Below are positions 60,300 through 64,000 of a stretch of DNA of 64,000 nucleotides, piece after piece. The notes below the pieces were generated by a model, which worked only from the letters and a program-made list of their open reading frames with translations, was not told the DNA's origin and ran no database searches. The translations under genes were made by a program, and so were the position numbers. Numbering within the stretch: position 1 is the first letter of the stretch; each line of letters starts with the position of its first letter. This stretch comes from CALJFL01 sp036961205 (GTDB lineage: Bacteria; Pseudomonadota; Gammaproteobacteria; Pseudomonadales; Halieaceae), in assembly GCA_036961205.1 (NCBI GenBank), contig JBALVI010000002.1, positions 62,001 to 126,000 of the forward strand, written 5' to 3'.

Positions 60300-61571
60300 T
60301 CAGGCGGTGTCGACCAGGTTCTCGCCCAGCACTGGCCAGTATTCGGTAATTTTGCCATCACGGTAAATCGCGATATCGCCGAACTGCAGAAAAACAAACT
60401 CGCTCTGAGTCGGACGCAGAAAGACCCAGTCATCGGCCCGCAAGTCGATGCTTTTTGAGCCGTTGAGCATTTCCTGATTAGTTGAGCGCCCCATCAAACC
60501 GTTGTACTTCAGACCCGCTGGCGATTCAGGGCGGGCCTTCCAATAGCCGCCATAGGTAAAAAACGTCTGGGCTCGATTGGGATCCCACATCGTTTGCCAC
60601 TTACCTACATCCACTCCAGGAATACGCAGAGTATCCAGACTCTTTAAAACCGGCGTTGCAATATAGGAAGCGGGACGATGGTCTGCCAGGGACGGTAAAT
60701 CAAAGTCGGTGGCCATGACCAGACAGGAACCGGCGGCGAGTTCGTTGAAGGGATAGTCTCCTTCATTGTACATCTGGTAGGTAGGGCTGCCGCCAGCATT
60801 CAGCAATACATCATCGGGCCAGGCGTCTGCCAGAGTTGTCCGTGCCAGATCGACATAGTGCCGATACTCCGCCATGGCCTTGTCACGATAATTCTCCGCA
60901 TTCCCTGGCGCCTTGGTCACGTGGGGCTCATAACCCATAAAACCACGGAACTGGAGGAAGGACGATGCTGAGATAACATCGAGCATTGTCAGTAGCTCTT
61001 CGTCAGTGCTCACGCCGCCGCGATGCAAGCCAATATCCAATTCGATAACCACGGGCATGGCACTCGACAACTCTCTGGCCAGCGCATCGTATTGGCGCGC
61101 ACGCTGCGGGGTATCGAGCAGCCATTTCAACTGACGTTCCGGTTGAAACTCGCCGCCCTTAAACTGACGATAGAAATTGCGGGCAGCGGTCACCGGCATG
61201 GGTTTGCCCAATAGGACATCGGCAGTAGGAAGTTTCGCCGCAACCTGATTGATAAAAGGCTGATGAAACAGCATTAAACGATTACTACCTGAGGCCTGCA
61301 TTACAGTCTGTAACAGCGGCAGAGAAGGCAGTGACTTGGCAACAATACGATAGGCGAAACGATTTTGAGTATGACCGAGCAGCGTCGCAATATTATCCTG
61401 CAAGGCCTGGTAATCAATGACCAGAGTCGGTTTGGCCTGAGCCGCAGAATCCAGGGCTTGGCCCAGACCTTTGAAATAAGGCTGATGATTGGCACCGCGA
61501 TCACTGGGCCGCAACCACCAGGCACCAAAAGCGCCGGCGATGCCTGCAACAATCAGATTTCTACGCTTCAT
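60300..61571 (-). CDS. Fold-III PLP protein, D-threonine-aldolase/alanine-racemase-like, exported
   Basis: A 423-aa protein. An N-terminal KRRNLIVAGIAGAFGAWWL looks like a Tat or uncleaved membrane signal. The PLP barrel carries PTLVIDYQALQDNI and the likely Schiff-base lysine K79 in RIVAKSLPSLPLL. VVIELDIGLHRGGV and FRGFMGYEPH follow, and the C-terminal D-serine-dehydratase-like domain has DWVFLRPTQSEFVFLQFGD. Class members are D-threonine aldolases, D-serine dehydratases or racemases. Export of a PLP enzyme is uncommon. Last gene of an operon with the lactone oxidase and cytochrome. Confidence 0.85.
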   Translation of the reverse strand: MKRRNLIVAGIAGAFGAWWLRPSDRGANHQPYFKGLGQALDSAAQAKPTLVIDYQALQDNIATLLGHTQNRFAYRIVAKSLPSLPLLQTVMQASGSNRLMLFHQPFINQVAAKLPTADVLLGKPMPVTAARNFYRQFKGGEFQPERQLKWLLDTPQRARQYDALARELSSAMPVVIELDIGLHRGGVSTDEELLTMLDVISASSFLQFRGFMGYEPHVTKAPGNAENYRDKAMAEYRHYVDLARTTLADAWPDDVLLNAGGSPTYQMYNEGDYPFNELAAGSCLVMATDFDLPSLADHRPASYIATPVLKSLDTLRIPGVDVGKWQTMWDPNRAQTFFTYGGYWKARPESPAGLKYNGLMGRSTNQEMLNGSKSIDLRADDWVFLRPTQSEFVFLQFGDIAIYRDGKITEYWPVLGENLVDTA

Positions 61572-61585
61572 AGCTCATCCTGGTT

Positions 61586-62956
61586 TTATGCGAACAGGGA
61601 TTTCAGGTAAGGATTAAGAAAACGCTCCTGGGGATCGAACTCTCTGCGCAACTCCACGAACTCGTCCCAGCGTGGATACAGCCCACGAAAATCTGCCGCC
61701 GACAGGGTGTTGATTTTACCCCAATGGGGACGGCCGCCATGGCCACGCAGAATAGGTTCCAGCGTCTTGAAAAAAGGTGCAAAGTCCTCGTCGAAAACCC
61801 GATGTACCGCAATAGAGCAGCTGTCGCGTTGATAGAAAGGGCTAAGCCAGATGTCATCACCTTTTACAAACCGCACTTCAATGGGAAAGAACACATCGTG
61901 ATGGTGGGTTTCGATGGCTTCGCGAATATCCCTCACCGCCTGTAGACCGTTCTCCACCGGCAAGTGGTATTCCATTTCATTAAAGCGCACGTTGCGCTCG
62001 CTGGCATAATTTTGCCAGGAACTGGCTACCACCTGCTCCGGGCTCAAGGTTTTCATATAGCTGCCCAGCGCAAACTCTCGTAACCCTGGAGACCACTCTA
62101 GCCAGTCACGCACCAATTCCAGCTGTTCCACTGAATCATTACCATCCAGTCGCTCGGTGCTGGCCACGGGTTCGTCGGTAATATCGTGGACATCGGTAAA
62201 GCCCATCCCAGAGAATGGAATATAATAAAACTCGAAGTTGCGATGGTTCTTCGCCAGCTCCGGCGCAATTTCCAAAATCTCCTCAAAACTGCGCCAGACT
62301 GTCTGACGCTTCAAACGATAGGGCGCGACGTTCTGTAATGTCACCTGGGTGACCACGCCCAGCGCACCCAGAGAAACTTTGGCAGCCTCGAACAGCTGCG
62401 GATTTTGATCCGCGCTACAGTCAATCAGATCACCCCGAGCGTCAGCTATTTGCAACCCGGTTACAAACGTAGACATGCAGCCAATGCCGGCGCCGGTGCC
62501 ATGTGTTGCCGTCGCCAGACAACCGGCCAGCGCCTGCTCGTCTATGTCTGGCATGTTAATCAATGCCTGACCCAAATCATCCAGCGGTTGACCAATATCA
62601 CCCAGGCGGGTACCCGCTCCAATGGTGGCTTGCAGCGTCGCAGAATCGTGGTCCAGCACCCCGCCCAGCCGGGACAGGGAAACAATAGTGCCATCTGTAG
62701 GCACCAATGGTGAGAAGGAATGTCCCGCGCCCACCGGTCTCACTGTCGAACTACTCTGTCGCAGCAACTGCTGTAGTTCCGGGACGCTACCAGGGGCAAC
62801 TCTCGCCTCGGGCAGACACTGCTGGGAGCCGGACCAATTGCGCCATGGCAACCTGCGTTTGGCTTCCGCCGCACTCGCTATGATGGAACCAGGTAGTGCG
62901 ACGGCCCCGGCTATAGCGGCGGCCAACGCTGAAACCATTTGTCGTCGTTTTAACAT
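61586..62956 (-). CDS. FAD-linked aldonolactone-oxidase-like enzyme, Tat signal
   Basis: A 456-aa VAO-family flavoprotein. The N-terminus MLKRRQMVSALAAAIAGAVALPGS fits a Tat signal. The FAD domain has VRPVGAGHSFSPLVPTDGTIVSLSRL (GHS motif near 77-85), ATIGAGTRLGDIGQPL and ATATHGTGAGIGCMS. The C-terminal ALO domain has PIEVRFVKGDDIWLSPFY and HWGKINTLSAADFRGLYPRWDEFVELRREFDPQERFLNPYL. Relatives are L-gulono- and D-arabinono-lactone oxidases or dehydrogenases. Next to a lipoprotein cytochrome c (3-bp gap), which suggests dehydrogenase activity passing electrons to the cytochrome in the periplasm. Confidence 0.9.
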   Translation of the reverse strand: MLKRRQMVSALAAAIAGAVALPGSIIASAAEAKRRLPWRNWSGSQQCLPEARVAPGSVPELQQLLRQSSSTVRPVGAGHSFSPLVPTDGTIVSLSRLGGVLDHDSATLQATIGAGTRLGDIGQPLDDLGQALINMPDIDEQALAGCLATATHGTGAGIGCMSTFVTGLQIADARGDLIDCSADQNPQLFEAAKVSLGALGVVTQVTLQNVAPYRLKRQTVWRSFEEILEIAPELAKNHRNFEFYYIPFSGMGFTDVHDITDEPVASTERLDGNDSVEQLELVRDWLEWSPGLREFALGSYMKTLSPEQVVASSWQNYASERNVRFNEMEYHLPVENGLQAVRDIREAIETHHHDVFFPIEVRFVKGDDIWLSPFYQRDSCSIAVHRVFDEDFAPFFKTLEPILRGHGGRPHWGKINTLSAADFRGLYPRWDEFVELRREFDPQERFLNPYLKSLFA

Positions 62957-62959
62957 CCT

Positions 62960-63337
62960 CTACTCACCCGCACCGTCGGCTGACGCCATAAACGTAATCA
63001 GTGCTTCGAATTGCTCAGCGTCACAGGCCATGCAAAGTCCGAACGGCGGCATTCCGCCAATCCCACTAACCACATTATCAACCAGCACATCCAACCCCTT
63101 TTCCATCAGTGGCGCCCAGCCGGCATGATCACCAGTGAGTGGCGCACCGGTGGCTGCAATGGTATGACAGTTGCGACAACTGCGTTTGTAGACCGTCGCT
63201 AGAGCCTGATCTTCAGGCATCAGTAACCTGCTGGCAGACTCCTTCGCGGCGTCAGCGGAGCTCAGACCGGGGTTACCACAGCCCACTAGCAGCAAGCCCG
63301 TAAGCAGCAAGATCGACAGTGCACGGAAAGATCTCAT
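62960..63337 (-). CDS. Lipoprotein cytochrome c (c5-like)
   Basis: A 125-aa product from ATG 63337 with GGGG nine bases upstream. Lipobox LVGC gives C20. One haem motif SCRNCH at about residues 55-60, with the methionine ligand expected in GIGGMPPFG near 90-95. A CMAC pair near 96-99 recalls the extra disulfide of cytochrome c5. Single-haem carrier tethered to a membrane, probably accepting electrons from the adjacent FAD enzyme. First gene of the three-gene operon. Confidence 0.92.
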   Translation of the reverse strand: MRSFRALSILLLTGLLLVGCGNPGLSSADAAKESASRLLMPEDQALATVYKRSCRNCHTIAATGAPLTGDHAGWAPLMEKGLDVLVDNVVSGIGGMPPFGLCMACDAEQFEALITFMASADGAGE

Positions 63338-63354
63338 GTCCAACCCCTTTATGT

Positions 63355-63366
63355 TAGTTATAACTA
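63355..63366. promoter_or_regulatory. 12-bp palindrome upstream of the cytochrome operon
   Basis: TAGTTATAACTA is a perfect palindrome 17 bp from the cytochrome start and 30 bp downstream of the DUF501 stop. The surrounding AT-rich bases could contain a promoter. Binding of a regulator is speculative. Confidence 0.3.
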
Positions 63367-63395
63367 GTATATTGCAATTCCGTGCTAATTAAAAC

Positions 63396-63902
63396 TCAAG
63401 CACTTGCCGCCTGTTCTTGCCAGTAACTATCGACCATGGCCCCCACGGTGTTAGGCACAACCAAATGGGCGGCATACCAGGTGTGCAAGCAGCGGATGCG
63501 ACTAAAATCGGCAATCCCACCTATACCCCTCTCACCCAGCACCGACTGAAACCCAAGATCGGCAATACGCTGTCGCTCATTCACATCAATATGCGAATCG
63601 CGCCTGGTGATATAGCTGAGGTGATCGGCTCGCATAGCCGCCTGCACATCTTCACTATCATCGATGTCACGCTGCAGCCGCTTGATCAGGCCACCGGCTT
63701 CCAACTGGTCGAGTCTATAATTGAGCTCGGGATCGACCAACCAATACAGCGTAGGAAACGGCTTGTCGTCCACCAGTGACGCAACCCTGATAACTTGTGG
63801 CGCGCCTTTTTCGTTGATCACACTGATCTCACGCAACCCTCGGGGCTCGCGGCCAAGTAGTACTGCAACCTGTTCCCGCATGGCCGTACTTATTTTCACC
63901 AC
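63396..63902 (-). CDS. DUF501 family protein
   Basis: A 168-aa cytosolic protein from GTG 63902 (alternative ATG at 63881). LLGREPRGLREISVINEKGAPQVIRV, FPTLYWLVDPELNYRLDQLEAGGLI and LGERGIGGIADFSRIRCLHTWYAAHLVVPNTVGAMVD match DUF501 along its length. The conserved C-HTW-AHL block suggests a metal or redox site, but no function is established. In many genomes it lies near eno or ftsB and ppx genes, which are not seen here. Divergent from the gene that begins at 63967. Confidence 0.9.
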   Translation of the reverse strand: MVKISTAMREQVAVLLGREPRGLREISVINEKGAPQVIRVASLVDDKPFPTLYWLVDPELNYRLDQLEAGGLIKRLQRDIDDSEDVQAAMRADHLSYITRRDSHIDVNERQRIADLGFQSVLGERGIGGIADFSRIRCLHTWYAAHLVVPNTVGAMVDSYWQEQAASA

Positions 63903-63966
63903 AGTCTGCCCTACTGATATGCTGTTATTGAGGCCAGAATAGTACCCGCCCTAAAACAGGAAAACC

Positions 63967-64000
63967 ATGAGCAGCCCAATTGACAAACCCCCGCCCACGC
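63967..64000 (+). CDS. Start of a further gene, cut by window edge
   Basis: ATG 63967 with AGGA eight bases upstream opens a frame (MSSPIDKPPPT...) that continues to the end of the window. Only 11 codons are visible, so no identification is possible. It diverges from DUF501. Confidence 0.5.
   Translation, partial: MSSPIDKPPPT

Noticed and set aside
1..64000. CRISPR arrays, insertion sequences, prophage, tRNA or rRNA genes
   Set aside because: I saw no regularly spaced repeats, transposase or integrase motifs, or recognisable RNA gene sequence on either strand.

Overview
The window reads as a chromosomal segment of a marine or aquatic gammaproteobacterium. Evidence is circumstantial: a TonB-dependent receptor, two sodium:solute symporters, an ExeA/ExeB pair, DUF501, MscS and AaeXAB-type efflux genes, SD-led starts with frequent GTG, and roughly balanced base composition by eye. 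A Halieaceae- or Spongiibacteraceae-like (Cellvibrionales) origin is a guess. No rRNA, tRNA, CRISPR array, transposase or integrase was recognised.

Layout. (1) 1-11.1 kb is a steroid-like catabolic island. A truncated YtcJ-type amidohydrolase lies at the left edge. A plus-strand set follows: 3-alpha-hydroxysteroid-dehydrogenase-like SDR, acyl-CoA ligase, FadH/BaiCD-type flavin-FeS enoate reductase. It converges on a minus-strand operon: acylating acetaldehyde dehydrogenase, 4-hydroxy-2-oxovalerate aldolase, ketosteroid-dehydrogenase-like flavoprotein, BaiE-like SnoaL protein, amidohydrolase-fold protein. The set resembles bile-acid or steroid enzymes, with the HsaF/HsaG-type end of ring cleavage. 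(2) 11.3-24.8 kb is mixed: PhoA-family phosphatase, a 13-residue-repeat lipoprotein, ExeB/ExeA, an AsmA-like protein, PadR with nitronate monooxygenase, exported MsrA, DUF1214 and sulfotransferase, NadE, GST and a Baeyer-Villiger-type monooxygenase.

(3) 24.9-45.1 kb is the most unusual part. It holds five two-module SnoaL-like proteins, an RraA-like aldolase with alpha/beta hydrolase (plus a decayed fused copy of both), a bicupin, an SSS transporter, a fuconolactonase-like amidohydrolase, an HpcH-type aldolase, a stand-alone MetE-type barrel, a HisD/HpsN-like dehydrogenase, a LacI regulator, a TonB receptor, an SDR and a HAD protein lacking its catalytic aspartates. Five intergenic regions here carry the same CTTCGAATGCA core in one orientation. 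I infer a single regulon, probably under the LacI protein, for uptake (TonB, SSS) and breakdown of an unidentified, probably oxygenated or cyclic, substrate.

(4) 45.4-51.5 kb: a DUF4212/SSS symporter with a small membrane protein, a DUF481 barrel, MscS and a class II aldolase. (5) 51.6-58.3 kb: a FUSC, outer-membrane factor, DUF1656, HlyD efflux operon followed by a potassium-channel-like protein and an AI-2E/PerM transporter. (6) 58.3-64 kb: LLM flavin oxidoreductase with DAHP synthase; a lipoprotein cytochrome c, aldonolactone-oxidase-like and fold-III PLP protein operon; DUF501; and the first codons of one more gene.
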